Source: an uncultured Collinsella sp.
GTDB taxonomy: Bacteria; Actinomycetota; Coriobacteriia; Coriobacteriales; Coriobacteriaceae
Direction: 5' to 3'
DNA: 64,000 nt
Assembly (NCBI GenBank): GCA_958412345.1
Contig: CATYSO010000010.1
Location: 29,335-93,334 of the forward strand
Shown: positions 33,457-42,329 of the stretch, piece by piece
How positions within the stretch are numbered: the first letter of the stretch is position 1
How the letters are laid out: the number at the start of each line of letters is the position of its first letter
Made by a program: the position numbers and the translations under genes
Notes under the pieces: generated by a model
What the model saw: the letters and a program-made list of their open reading frames with translations, nothing else
Database searches by the model: none
Told to the model about the DNA's origin: nothing

Positions 33457-34617
33457 CTAGCGCAGGAGCTCGGACTGCCAAGCCTCGAGCTGTTCTGCCA
33501 AACTCTTGCCGGCAGCGGGCATGTCGATCTGGGGTCGTTTGGGCAGCAGCGCGCATTTAAGGATTGCCACGATGGTCTGCGAGACAAAGCGTCGCGTATC
33601 CTCGTCAAAGCCTTGCGCAGCCTGGAGCATCACGGGCAGGCTCTCGCGCAGATTCCCGGCGATATCCGCAAACCGCTCAGCACCCGTAGCCTCAAACACG
33701 GAGAACAACGCATCTACAAAACGCTCGCGCTCGCTAGGTGACACTGCAAGCAGCATCTCGCGAATGGAGTCATCAACGTATCGAGCACCGGCGGACAGGC
33801 GCTCACAGTACGCGAAGTCGCGACCATCAACCACCCAGCTAAAGGGATTATGCTGCAGCAGGCTGAACTCGGTGCTCTCAACGATGGCATAGTCCTCCTG
33901 TGTCTCGAACATCATGCCAAAGATCGACGACCGAGGTAGCGTCTTGTCGATTCGACCGGAAAGATCGGCAAAGGCGTTGCCGTTCAGAAACTCCTCGACG
34001 AAGCCCGGACCATCATGGGAATACACCCGTTCGATTCGCTCACGGGCGACATCGGAGCACATCGCCGCACCGTACACCGCAAGGTTTCCACCCTTGGAAT
34101 GACCTCCGCACAAAAGCGGCCCGTCGATCGCATCCGCCGCCTCGTCCACATAACGCGCCGCGGATTCCTGGGCCGGCACAGGACACCGGAACGCCATGTT
34201 AAAGTCCTCTTTCCAGCCCACAATCGTGCTGTCGGTCCCCCGGAAGGAAAGATAGCTAAACCCCGCCGGAAACCGGAACGCCATGGCTGCAAACTGCTCT
34301 GTCGCCACTACATCGCTCACGGCACGATAGCCGCAAACGTGCACGCCACGGTAGCGAGGGCTTGCTGCCACGGCCTCCAGCAAGGCCCTGCTCCCCTCTG
34401 GGTCCCACAAGTCGCCAATCATGTCCCGGTAGCACTCGGCACGCAGCAGCTCGCGTACGTCTAGGCCCTGCCAGTTCGTCAGCTCCGCCATAACACCCGG
34501 CAAACGCAAATAGGACAACCACGCAAAGACCAGGCTATCCACCGCACAGAACGGCCGTTCCTCAAACGGGTCAAACGCCGTCTGGGCATAGGTCAAAAAA
34601 TTAGGCGAATCCGACAT
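33457..34617 (-). CDS. DUF2974 (Mbeg1-like) alpha/beta hydrolase
   Basis: A 386-residue protein of the DUF2974/Mbeg1-like family, a lipase-like alpha/beta hydrolase. The nucleophile elbow is GGHSKGGNLAVYGA (Ser about 174). FSYLSFRGTDSTIVGWKEDFNMAF is the class 3 lipase-like strand and oxyanion region. SHDGPGF follows. No signal peptide. Substrate unknown. The gene is flanked on both sides by copies of the same short palindromic repeat, which could reflect insertion as a unit. Confidence 0.85.
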   Translation of the reverse strand: MSDSPNFLTYAQTAFDPFEERPFCAVDSLVFAWLSYLRLPGVMAELTNWQGLDVRELLRAECYRDMIGDLWDPEGSRALLEAVAASPRYRGVHVCGYRAVSDVVATEQFAAMAFRFPAGFSYLSFRGTDSTIVGWKEDFNMAFRCPVPAQESAARYVDEAADAIDGPLLCGGHSKGGNLAVYGAAMCSDVARERIERVYSHDGPGFVEEFLNGNAFADLSGRIDKTLPRSSIFGMMFETQEDYAIVESTEFSLLQHNPFSWVVDGRDFAYCERLSAGARYVDDSIREMLLAVSPSERERFVDALFSVFEATGAERFADIAGNLRESLPVMLQAAQGFDEDTRRFVSQTIVAILKCALLPKRPQIDMPAAGKSLAEQLEAWQSELLR

Positions 34618-34634
34618 GGCCCTCCCATCAACTA

Positions 34635-34665
34635 TGGTGCATTGGGGTCAGGTTACTTTGCACCA
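34635..34665. repeat. Short palindromic intergenic repeat, right copy
   Basis: Arms TGGTGC (34635-34640) and GCACCA (34660-34665) enclose ATTGGGGTCAGGTTACTTT. Similar to 33421-33453 at most positions and in the same orientation. Confidence 0.6.
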
Positions 34666-34700
34666 AAAAGGCGCCCGGGCCGTGTGGGCTCGGACGCCTT
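34664..34700 (-). terminator. Terminator of ldh
   Basis: A GC-rich stem with minor mismatches (AAGGCG-CCGGGCC type arms), read on the minus strand into TTTTTGG. It lies 31 nt past the ldh stop. Confidence 0.8.
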
Positions 34701-34731
34701 CATTGTAGCTTTTCGCTCTAGCGAGCTTGAT

Positions 34732-35682
34732 TTAGCAGGAGAAGTCGACGCTGTCGATGATGTCCTTGAGGGCCTTGGCGGAGGCGGTAAGCTCATGCTG
34801 CTCGTCATCGTTCAGCGGCACGGGGACGCGGCAGACGACGCCGTCGCGGCCGACGACGGTCGGCATGGAGATGGCAAGATCGGACAGTCCATACTCGCCC
34901 ACCATGAGCGAGGAAACGGGCAGAACGGTCTGCTCATCGCGCATGACGGCAGTGCAGATGCGCTTGACGGCCATGGCGACGCCGTAGTAGGTGGCGTGCT
35001 TCTTCTCGATGATGGTGTAGGCGGAGTTCTTGACGTCCTCGGCGATGCGCTTCTCGGCAGCCTCATGCTCCAGATGACCGTGAAGCTCGCAGAAAGTGTT
35101 CAGCGGAACGCCGGCAACCTGAGCGCTGGACCAAGCGACAAACTCGGAGTCGCCGTGCTCGCCCATGACATAGGCCTGGACATCGCGCGGGTCGACCTCG
35201 ACGTGGGCACCAAGCATCTGCTGCAGACGGCCGGTGTCGAGCACGGTGCCGGAACCGATGACGTGGCCCTCGGGCAGGCCGGACATCTTGATGGCGGCGT
35301 AGGTCAGAACATCGACCGGGTTGGAGACGATCAGCAGAATGCCGTCGAAGCCGGACTTCTTAATCTCGGGGATGATGGACTTAAAGATGCTGACGTTCTT
35401 GTTGACCAGGTCCAGGCGAGTCTCACCGGGCTTCTGGGCAGCGCCAGCGGTGACGACGATCATGGCGGCGTCGGCGACATCGGAATAATCGCCGGCGTAG
35501 ATCTTCATCGGCTCGGCAAACGTCATGCCGTGCGCGATATCCAGGGCCTCACCCTCGGCGCGGTTCTTGTCCACGTCGATGAGGACCATCTCGGAGAACA
35601 GGCCACTCTGCATCAGCGCGAACGCCGAAGACGAACCAACGAAACCGCAGCCGACAATAGCGACCTTCTTCTCGTTAACCAT
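34732..35682 (-). CDS. ldh: L-lactate dehydrogenase
   Basis: A 316-residue NAD-dependent L-lactate dehydrogenase. Rossmann motif VAIVGCGFVGSSSAF; GAAQKPGETRLDLV (mobile loop with substrate Arg); GTVLDTGRLQ (Arg of the active site); YVMGEHGDSEFVAWS with catalytic His. Gln-Lys-Pro-Gly-Glu-Thr-Arg is the LDH-type loop rather than malate type. The frame extends to 35760, but ATG 35682 with GGGAG gives the family start. It reduces pyruvate at the end of sugar fermentation. Confidence 0.93.
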   Translation of the reverse strand: MVNEKKVAIVGCGFVGSSSAFALMQSGLFSEMVLIDVDKNRAEGEALDIAHGMTFAEPMKIYAGDYSDVADAAMIVVTAGAAQKPGETRLDLVNKNVSIFKSIIPEIKKSGFDGILLIVSNPVDVLTYAAIKMSGLPEGHVIGSGTVLDTGRLQQMLGAHVEVDPRDVQAYVMGEHGDSEFVAWSSAQVAGVPLNTFCELHGHLEHEAAEKRIAEDVKNSAYTIIEKKHATYYGVAMAVKRICTAVMRDEQTVLPVSSLMVGEYGLSDLAISMPTVVGRDGVVCRVPVPLNDDEQHELTASAKALKDIIDSVDFSC

Positions 35683-35707
35683 TAGAAACTCCCATCTCTC
35701 TCCACAA

Positions 35708-35740
35708 GCAAGCCGCCCGCGAACGACCCGAGCGGCTTGC
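35708..35740 (-). terminator. Weak terminator or leader hairpin between aminotransferase and ldh
   Basis: A perfect 9 bp stem (35708-35716 with 35732-35740). On the minus strand only CTTGT follows, so termination may be partial. The remaining 140 bases to 35883 are AT-rich, with scattered CGAAATCGG-like words, and probably carry the ldh promoter. Confidence 0.5.
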
Positions 35741-35883
35741 CGTAATCCCAATACATCCAATCGGGACTTTGATTATGCTCCTATTCGCAGCCAAAAATCG
35801 ACCGTTTACCGAAATTGTTTGCAGAAATCGTAAAATAACTGCACGAAATCGGTTTCGAGCTATTGACGAGCCGAAATACCTTT

Positions 35884-37047
35884 CTAATACAGGCCCGCCT
35901 CGCGAATGGCCTCGACAGCCAAAGCAATCTGGTCGGGCGGCAAGACCAGAGCCATGCGCACGTGCCCCTCGCCCGAAGGACCAAAGCTCGCGCCCGGCGT
36001 CACCACAACGCCGGCCTTCTCCATGAGCTCCTCGCAAAACGCCATGGAATCGGTGCGACCACCGGGAAGCTTGGCCCACACAAACATAGAGCCATGCGCG
36101 TTGGGACGCTCCCAACCCAGGCCCTCAAGACCGTCGCACAGGGCATCGCGGCGCTCCTGGTACTTCAGACACTGCGCCTCGACCTCATCGCGCGGACCGT
36201 TCAGGCAGGCGATAGCAGCCTTCTGGATCGGGAAGAACATACCAAAGTCGATCTGGCCGCGCAGCTTGGCAAAGGCAGAGACCACGTCCTCGCGGCCGAC
36301 CAAAAAGCCGATACGCGCACCGGTGACGTTAAACGACTTGGAGAGCGAGAAGAACTCCACGCCCACCTCAAGCGCACCGGGATACTGCAAGAAGCTGCCG
36401 CCCGGCTCGCCGTCGAACACGATGTCGGAGTACGCGTTGTCATGAACGATCAACAAATCATGCTCGCGGGCAAAGGCGATAATCTCCTCGTAGACCTCGG
36501 GCGTGCCCACCGAGCCGACCGGGTTCGCGGGCAGCGACACGATCATATACTTGGCACGATCGGCCACCTCGGGATCGATACCCGCCACATAGGGCAGGTA
36601 ATTATGCTCGGCAACCAGCGGATAGTATTCGAGCTTGGCATCGGCGATCTTGGCACCCGCCTCAAAGACCGGGTAGCACGGATCGGGAACCAAAATGGTG
36701 TCACCCGGATCGAGCAGGGCCAGGCCCAAATGGCCCACGCCCTCCTGCGTGCCGTTGCACGACTGCACCATAGACGGCGTAATGCCCGAAACGCCAAAGC
36801 GACGCTCATAGTAATCGCACACGGCTTGCTTGAGTTCGGGCAGGTCGCGCAGGGCATACTTCCACATCTCGGGATCTTGGGCTGCCTGCGTGAGCGCCTC
36901 GACCACGTGGTCGTACGGCTTAAAGTCGGGCGTGCCCACGCTCATGTTGTAAATGGTCTTGCCCTGAGCCTTCAGCGCGAGAAGCTTGTTGTTGAGCGAG
37001 GCGAAGACCTCCGCGCCAAAGCGGTCGAGACGCTGCGATGCCTGCAT
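35884..37047 (-). CDS. Class I/II aminotransferase, DAP-pathway type
   Basis: A 387-residue fold-type I PLP aminotransferase. SVGTPDFKP near the N-terminus, CNGTQEGVGH cofactor loop, PDPCYPVF, SLPANPVGS, HDNAYSDIVFDG, and PLP Lys in FFSLSKSFNVTGARIGF. The pattern resembles LL-DAP or N-acetyl-LL-DAP aminotransferases more than AspC. With dapH (30771) and the M20D enzyme (26123) it would complete the acetylase lysine route; aspartate or alanine aminotransferase remains possible. ATG 37047 follows AAAGGTGG. Confidence 0.85.
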   Translation of the reverse strand: MQASQRLDRFGAEVFASLNNKLLALKAQGKTIYNMSVGTPDFKPYDHVVEALTQAAQDPEMWKYALRDLPELKQAVCDYYERRFGVSGITPSMVQSCNGTQEGVGHLGLALLDPGDTILVPDPCYPVFEAGAKIADAKLEYYPLVAEHNYLPYVAGIDPEVADRAKYMIVSLPANPVGSVGTPEVYEEIIAFAREHDLLIVHDNAYSDIVFDGEPGGSFLQYPGALEVGVEFFSLSKSFNVTGARIGFLVGREDVVSAFAKLRGQIDFGMFFPIQKAAIACLNGPRDEVEAQCLKYQERRDALCDGLEGLGWERPNAHGSMFVWAKLPGGRTDSMAFCEELMEKAGVVVTPGASFGPSGEGHVRMALVLPPDQIALAVEAIREAGLY

Positions 37048-37061
37048 GGTGCCACCTTTCG

Positions 37062-37098
37062 ATATAAAAAACGCGGCGCTCCGACAAGAGCGCCGCGC
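37062..37098 (-). terminator. Terminator of nadE
   Basis: A GC stem (CGCGGCGCTC with GAGCGCCGCG) read on the minus strand into TTTTTTAT. It sits between nadE and the aminotransferase start. Confidence 0.88.
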
Positions 37099-37165
37099 GA
37101 TACGGGCCATCAGATTGCAAAAGTGTAACGCTTGCAACCCCCGCATTGGTTCAATTTAGTCAACC

Positions 37166-39166
37166 TTAGTCAATTGGATTGAGTGCGTCGATCTGTGCAA
37201 GCCACAAACGCGAGCTAGCGTCACTCGGCATACGCCAATCGCCGCGCGGGCTGAGCGTCACCGAGCCCACCTTGGGACCATCGGGCAGGCAGCTGCGCTT
37301 AAACTGCTGGGCAAAGAAGCGACGATAGAACGTACGCAGCCACGTGTGGACGGTCTTGACGTCGTAGACGTCCTCGAAGCTCTTGAGCGCCATGCGGTAG
37401 ATCTTGCCCGGTTCAAAGCCAAAACGCAGCAGGTAGTAGAGGAAGTAATCATGCAGCTCGTACGGTCCCACCAAATCCTCGGTCTTCTGTGCAATCTCCC
37501 CGTCGCCCGTGGGCGGCAGAAGCTCGGGGGACACCGGTGTATCGAGGATGTCGAGCAAGACCTCGGCAATACGCCCGCCAAAGACATCAGCCGCATAGCG
37601 CACCAGATGGCGAACGAGCGTCTTGGGCACGCTCGCGTTGACGGCGTACATGCTCATGTGGTCGCCGTTATAGGTAGCCCAGCCGAGCGCCAGCTCCGAC
37701 AGATCGCCCGTACCGATGACAAAACCGCCAGCCTGGTTGGCCAAATCCATCAGAATCTGCGTGCGCTCGCGGGCCTGGCTGTTCTCGTAGGTCACGTCCT
37801 GCACGGCCGGATCGTGCTCAATGTCCTTGAAGTGCTGCTCCACGGCCGCGTGAATCGAAACCTCGCGAAAGCTCACGCCCAGGTCGCGAGCGAGCGACTC
37901 GGCATTCGACTTGGTACGATGCGTCGTACCAAAGCCGGGCATGGAAACCGCCGTGATACCCGTGCGCGGCAGCCCCAACGCATCGAAGGCACGCACGGTC
38001 ACAAGCAGTGCCAGCGTGGAGTCCAAGCCGCCCGAAAGGCCGATGACCGCAGCCTTGGTGCCCGTGTGGGCAAGGCGGGTCTTGAGGCCAGCAGTCTGCA
38101 GATTGAGAATAGTCTCGCAGCGCTCGGCCAGATCACCGTGGTCGGCCGGCACAAAAGGCGCGCGAGGGAAAACGCGGTCGATATCGCAGGCATCGCGCAG
38201 AACAGGCTCTTTGGCCAGCACGCCCTCAAACGAAAACTCAACGGTCGTGGCCTCCGGCGCATCATCCGCGCGCGTCCACGTCGTTGAGCGACGGCGCTCG
38301 GCAACCAGGCGGTCAAGATCGACATCGGCCACCGCCATATCGCAGGTGAGGAGCTTCGTGGCGGCGAGCTTAGATCCGTTTTCATAGACGAGGTTCTCGC
38401 CCGCAAAGACCATATCGGTCGTGGACTCGCCCTCACTCGCGTCCGCATAGGCATAGGCGCAGTACAGGCGCGCGCTTTGGTTAGAGATAAGGCTGCGGCG
38501 GTAATCTGCCTTACCGATGATCTCGTCGGAAGCGGAGGGGTTGAGAATCACCGTGGCGCCGGCAAGCGCCATCTCGGTCGAAGGAGGTGCCGGCACCCAC
38601 AGGTCCTCGCAGACCTCAATACCGAGCACCAAATCCTCGGCGTCCTCATCGCAGCAGCGGTAGACAAGCCCCGAACCCAGCGGGACCGGACCCTGACCGG
38701 CAAATTCAACCCACACGGAATCCGCAGGCGCCGGAGCAAACCAACGGCGCTCATAGAACTCGCCATAGTTAGGCAAATACTTCTTGGCCGTGAGACCCAA
38801 AAGCTCGCCCGCGCAGCACACGGCGGCGCAGTTGTAGATATTCTCGGCAGCCGCAACGGGAAGACCGACGGTAAAGACAATCGGCAGCTCGCGAGTTTCA
38901 TCGAGAATATGTGCCAGTGCGGTCTCGCAGGCATGCAGCAGCGTGCGATTATGGAACAGGTCGGCCGCGGTATAACCGGTCAGGTTAAGCTCGGGCAGCA
39001 CCAGCGCGCGAACGCCGCGCTCGGCAGCATCGCGAACAGCCGCCAGCGCAACCTCGGCATTGCCCTCGACATCGGCGACGCGAATCAGCGGCGACGCCGC
39101 CGCCACACGCAAAAAGCCATCGTTCTTATTAGCTGAAACGCAGCATTGCCTTGTTGATCTGGACAC
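37166..39166 (-). CDS. nadE: Glutamine-dependent NAD+ synthetase
   Basis: A 666-residue two-domain enzyme that converts deamido-NAD to NAD with glutamine as nitrogen donor. The N-terminal nitrilase-type glutaminase has Glu (LPELNLTGY), Lys (AKKYLPNYGEFYE) and Cys (GIEVCEDLWVP). The C-terminal synthetase has the P-loop IGLSGGLDSTLALL, GTGDLSELALGW and YAVNASVPKT. The length is typical of the bacterial long form. It starts at GTG 39166 with AAGGGG upstream. Confidence 0.93.
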   Translation of the reverse strand: MSRSTRQCCVSANKNDGFLRVAAASPLIRVADVEGNAEVALAAVRDAAERGVRALVLPELNLTGYTAADLFHNRTLLHACETALAHILDETRELPIVFTVGLPVAAAENIYNCAAVCCAGELLGLTAKKYLPNYGEFYERRWFAPAPADSVWVEFAGQGPVPLGSGLVYRCCDEDAEDLVLGIEVCEDLWVPAPPSTEMALAGATVILNPSASDEIIGKADYRRSLISNQSARLYCAYAYADASEGESTTDMVFAGENLVYENGSKLAATKLLTCDMAVADVDLDRLVAERRRSTTWTRADDAPEATTVEFSFEGVLAKEPVLRDACDIDRVFPRAPFVPADHGDLAERCETILNLQTAGLKTRLAHTGTKAAVIGLSGGLDSTLALLVTVRAFDALGLPRTGITAVSMPGFGTTHRTKSNAESLARDLGVSFREVSIHAAVEQHFKDIEHDPAVQDVTYENSQARERTQILMDLANQAGGFVIGTGDLSELALGWATYNGDHMSMYAVNASVPKTLVRHLVRYAADVFGGRIAEVLLDILDTPVSPELLPPTGDGEIAQKTEDLVGPYELHDYFLYYLLRFGFEPGKIYRMALKSFEDVYDVKTVHTWLRTFYRRFFAQQFKRSCLPDGPKVGSVTLSPRGDWRMPSDASSRLWLAQIDALNPID

Positions 39167-39300
39167 TGGAGGCCCCTTCTACCCTGAGATTCAGTCTAAC
39201 GGACGTTCACATATCTCTAACTAGCCAAAGCAACCTCCCAGTTTACTGAGAGGCCAACCTGTGCTAAGAGCATGTATTTCAAAATTAAGGCATATCAACG

Positions 39301-40485
39301 TCACATCTTTCGCAAATAATTCAATTGAAACACAACTACCATCATAATTGAAAATACACCAAGTCCTGTAACGAGAATTGAGAACATCGCGATGCTCGTG
39401 AACAGCGAAACAAGGAGTGTTGAAATAACAACAGCAACCGATTGCAAAGACTCCCTAATTGAAAACAGGCCTATCGATTCAGATCCGTCTCTCGCCAAAT
39501 CCTGCAGCGATGTTATGAGAAGCACATCTTGAATGGCGTTTCCGGCACCGACGATAAAAAGGAAAATAAACGATATCCCAGACGCATAGCGATAGCCAAA
39601 CGCCAGATACGCACCGAGCGCAAGATACGTCACAAAACAATATGATTTAACGCAATCGGAACCACTGATTAAACGACCGTATATTGTATTTCCGAACAAC
39701 AGTCCGATTGTAAGACTACTCTGAAGGAATCCGTATTGTATCGATGACGAGTCAAATTGCAATTGCGCTATAGCTGGCAAAAGAGAATTCAGAGAGCCGA
39801 ATGCCACGCCACTAGAAATATCGATTAATAGGAAACCAATTGCCAAGTGCTTCGCGTTAAGATCACTAAATGCAGTCCAGTTTTTTTCATTTTTGCTTAT
39901 CCCCTCTTTATCATTAACCTCGATAACCGACGGAACATCTCGCAGCAACCAGAACGACGCGGCAAAAGAAAGCGCGTCTAATGCAAGAACAGCCTCCGCC
40001 CCAAATTGAGCGACAACAAAACCGCCGGCAACTGGCCCCAGAACCATCATCAAATTCTGCAGAAACCCAAACGAATTATTAATTACGTCGCGATTGATAC
40101 TATTCGTATTGGCTCTTAACAACGAGTAAAAGCAGGGCATTTCAACCGTTCGGCAAAGCGATACCGCGCACGTAATAGCAAACATACTCCATTTACTATC
40201 AACAAGAATATAGCAAACGAATAATCCCGCGCGAATTAAGTCTGCCAATCTCATGGCCTGCAGTGTCCCGATACCCATCTTCTGAGGCAGCTGCGCGAGC
40301 GCAACTGAAAACAGAGCGGGGGCAAATCTGCAGCAGACCATCAAAGCAGTTGCAGAAACATCGTGAGTTACCTCGTAAATCAGCATTGGCAAAGCAATAT
40401 TCGCACACCAATTGCCTATTTCGCTTATCCCTCTAGCAATATATAGGACCCGAACCGGACGGCTAGCTCTCAATACCGTGAACAT
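39301..40485 (-). CDS. MFS transporter, AT-rich island
   Basis: A 394-residue carrier with 11-12 helices. It resembles the MFS_3 / enterobactin-exporter-like group (ARGISEIGNWCANIALPMLIYEVTH, ALMVCCRFAPALF). Base composition is clearly lower in GC than the neighbours, with ATA/AAT-rich codons, suggesting recent acquisition. It overlaps the upstream DUF2087 gene by 23 nt and has GAGG before its ATG, so the two form a unit. Substrate unknown; drug or peptide export is likely by family. Confidence 0.82.
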   Translation of the reverse strand: MFTVLRASRPVRVLYIARGISEIGNWCANIALPMLIYEVTHDVSATALMVCCRFAPALFSVALAQLPQKMGIGTLQAMRLADLIRAGLFVCYILVDSKWSMFAITCAVSLCRTVEMPCFYSLLRANTNSINRDVINNSFGFLQNLMMVLGPVAGGFVVAQFGAEAVLALDALSFAASFWLLRDVPSVIEVNDKEGISKNEKNWTAFSDLNAKHLAIGFLLIDISSGVAFGSLNSLLPAIAQLQFDSSSIQYGFLQSSLTIGLLFGNTIYGRLISGSDCVKSYCFVTYLALGAYLAFGYRYASGISFIFLFIVGAGNAIQDVLLITSLQDLARDGSESIGLFSIRESLQSVAVVISTLLVSLFTSIAMFSILVTGLGVFSIMMVVVFQLNYLRKM

Positions 40486-40744
40486 CAGGATTAACCTCGT
40501 ATTTCAGGCCTCGCTCATCCCTTAATAGGAATCCATAATCAACCAAGTACCGCCTCAACACGGCATAATCAGGATAGAGCTGTGACAGCACACGATTAAC
40601 CTGAAGCTCCGTATAACTTGTATTTAATTCAAAGAAAGAGACGGCCCATAGCAGCATGATTCTTTTATAGCTTTCCTTTTTTGGAATTGAAACCAGCTCG
40701 CCATTCTTGAGAAATCGTTTTTTAAAGTCTATTAGCTCATCCAT
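40463..40744 (-). CDS. DUF2087-type small regulator-like protein
   Basis: A 93-residue protein matching the DUF2087 pattern: FLKNGELVSIPKKESYKRIMLLWAVSFFELNTSYTELQVNRVLSQLYPDYAVLRRYLVDYGFLLRD. This is a winged-helix-like domain often found alone or fused to regulators. It is AT-rich like the MFS gene it overlaps, and probably coregulated with it. Confidence 0.75.
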   Translation of the reverse strand: MDELIDFKKRFLKNGELVSIPKKESYKRIMLLWAVSFFELNTSYTELQVNRVLSQLYPDYAVLRRYLVDYGFLLRDERGLKYEVNPDVHGIES

Positions 40745-40844
40745 TCACATCCTCCATTTCATACGCATCTAATACTAAAAATGCATACGCTTTAGGTCAT
40801 CGTATTCGGCTTCTTTATTCGAACTAAACTCGAACTAATCTAAA

Positions 40845-41063
40845 TTATTTGCTCAAACACTCTTCGAAAGCTCGTTTTTCACTCTGAGTAAAATGCCCTT
40901 CCCAGTCAGTCCACGAACAGGAAGGCAACTCACAGCGAGCGGAGTCGAAGCCCTCTACCGTCGGTCGTTCAAAATGCACGATAACCTTTTCGATATCCCC
41001 ATCTGTTATCAGGTCAGAATGAACGACCTCGGTACCGTCTTCGAATGTCATATACGGGTACAT
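40845..41063 (-). CDS. Conserved small acidic hypothetical protein
   Basis: A 72-residue cytosolic protein with no hydrophobic segment. The sequence YMTFEDGTEVVHS, VIVHFERPTVEGFDSARCELPS and a C-terminal helix resemble a small unknown family I associate with Coriobacteriia and related gut bacteria. GAGGTGG lies 8 nt before ATG 41063; the frame further upstream is shadow of the divergent gene. Function unknown. Confidence 0.65.
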   Translation of the reverse strand: MYPYMTFEDGTEVVHSDLITDGDIEKVIVHFERPTVEGFDSARCELPSCSWTDWEGHFTQSEKRAFEECLSK

Positions 41064-41237
41064 CACGTAAACCACCTCGCAATCGTTAATCCAGTTTAGC
41101 ATCAAGCTATTGCACCAAAGACAGCAAGCCCCCTTGATGAGTTGATGGTATCTGTTAAATGTCACGTACGATTCACATCTGGTGGGTACCCTGATGGCTA
41201 CACGAAACGAAGCAGATTTACACCGGGAGGACCCCGT

Positions 41238-42191
41238 ATGACAACCAAGTACACCGACGCGCCGCGCACACGTGTCATGACGCCGGCATCGCTCAACAAC
41301 GGCGTTCACGAAAACCATTCCATCGGCCAGACCATGGCCATCGCGCCCAAAAAGGGCCTGTTTGACGACATTTCCATTCCCCAGATCATCGCCGGCGCCG
41401 CAGCTGCCGCTACGAGCGTCGCGCTTGCCTCCAAGATCGGTATCGCCGGATCGGTGATCGGTGCCGCTGTGAGCTCGGTCATCACCGTTGTGTCCTCGCA
41501 GGTCTACCGCCACTTTATCTCTGCCAGCGCCGAAGCCCTCAAAGGTACGCACGCCACCGTCGACTACCCCGCCGGCGCCTATGAACCCGTTGAATTAAAT
41601 GCCGAGGAGCACTTAGGCGGCGCCGCGACTACCCAGGAGATGCGCCAGATTGCAGGGCGCGCGACCACGGCGCGCGTCGCCCCCGACAGCCTGCGCGCCA
41701 AGGCGGCGGCAGAGCGCAGCCAGACGCAAAAGAAGGTCATCATCTTCTCGATCGCCATCGCCATCGTCGCGGTTATCGCCTGCACCGCTGCCATCCTTAT
41801 CACCACCGCCGGTGAGGGTCTGGGCGAGCGTCCCGAGCCGATTCTGTCGTCACGCACGACCGAGCACGACGCGGACAGCACTGGTCAATCGCAAAGCCAG
41901 CAGGACGACTCGCAGGGCACCTCCGCATCCACCGACTCGTCCTCGAACACCCCCGATCAGTCGCAGGGCGCCGATTCTTCTGTGAACAACAACGGTACGC
42001 AATCCGGCACAACCGACTCAAGCCAAACGACTGACGGCTCTCAACCGAGCACGGGCGACCAGACGAGCGACACCACGTCGGGAACGGGCTCAGCAGACAG
42101 CAGCAACACCAGCAACTCGAACAGCTCGAGTGGAACCGCGTCCGGCACGGCATCTGACAGCTCGAGCCAAGGCACGGCATCGGGCAACTAA
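41238..42191 (+). CDS. Membrane protein with Ser/Thr/Gln-rich extracellular tail
   Basis: A 317-residue protein of unknown function. The first 40 residues are polar. Then a Gly/Ala-rich amphipathic region (IPQIIAGAAAAATSVALASKIGIAGSVIGAAVSSVITV, about 45-85), a charged stretch (about 100-165) and one clear membrane helix (VIIFSIAIAIVAVIACTAAILI, about 167-190). The last 115 residues are low-complexity Ser/Thr/Gln/Asp. This resembles a wall-embedded stalk, but no LPXTG follows. ATG 41238 with GGGAGG is chosen over the open frame from 41142. Confidence 0.75.
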   Translation: MTTKYTDAPRTRVMTPASLNNGVHENHSIGQTMAIAPKKGLFDDISIPQIIAGAAAAATSVALASKIGIAGSVIGAAVSSVITVVSSQVYRHFISASAEALKGTHATVDYPAGAYEPVELNAEEHLGGAATTQEMRQIAGRATTARVAPDSLRAKAAAERSQTQKKVIIFSIAIAIVAVIACTAAILITTAGEGLGERPEPILSSRTTEHDADSTGQSQSQQDDSQGTSASTDSSSNTPDQSQGADSSVNNNGTQSGTTDSSQTTDGSQPSTGDQTSDTTSGTGSADSSNTSNSNSSSGTASGTASDSSSQGTASGN

Positions 42192-42225
42192 GCACGTTTG
42201 CCCCTCATAGATAATCGACCTGTAT

Positions 42226-42258
42226 AACGGGCGCGAACCGGCAACGGTCGCGCCCGTT
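42226..42258 (+). terminator. Intrinsic terminator
   Basis: A stem of about 14 bp with one bulge (42226-42240 with 42245-42258) and a GCAA loop, followed by TTTG. Confidence 0.8.
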
Positions 42259-42329
42259 TGCCTTGGGCGCCGAGGTAGCAAGCCCCGCGCGATGGTAAGA
42301 TGCTTTGGTGTGTAAAGAGGAGATTTGCC

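Noticed and set aside
40845..41552. 235-codon minus-strand frame
   Set aside because: Only the last 72 codons look like a real protein with an SD; the first part is a shadow of the divergent membrane-protein gene.
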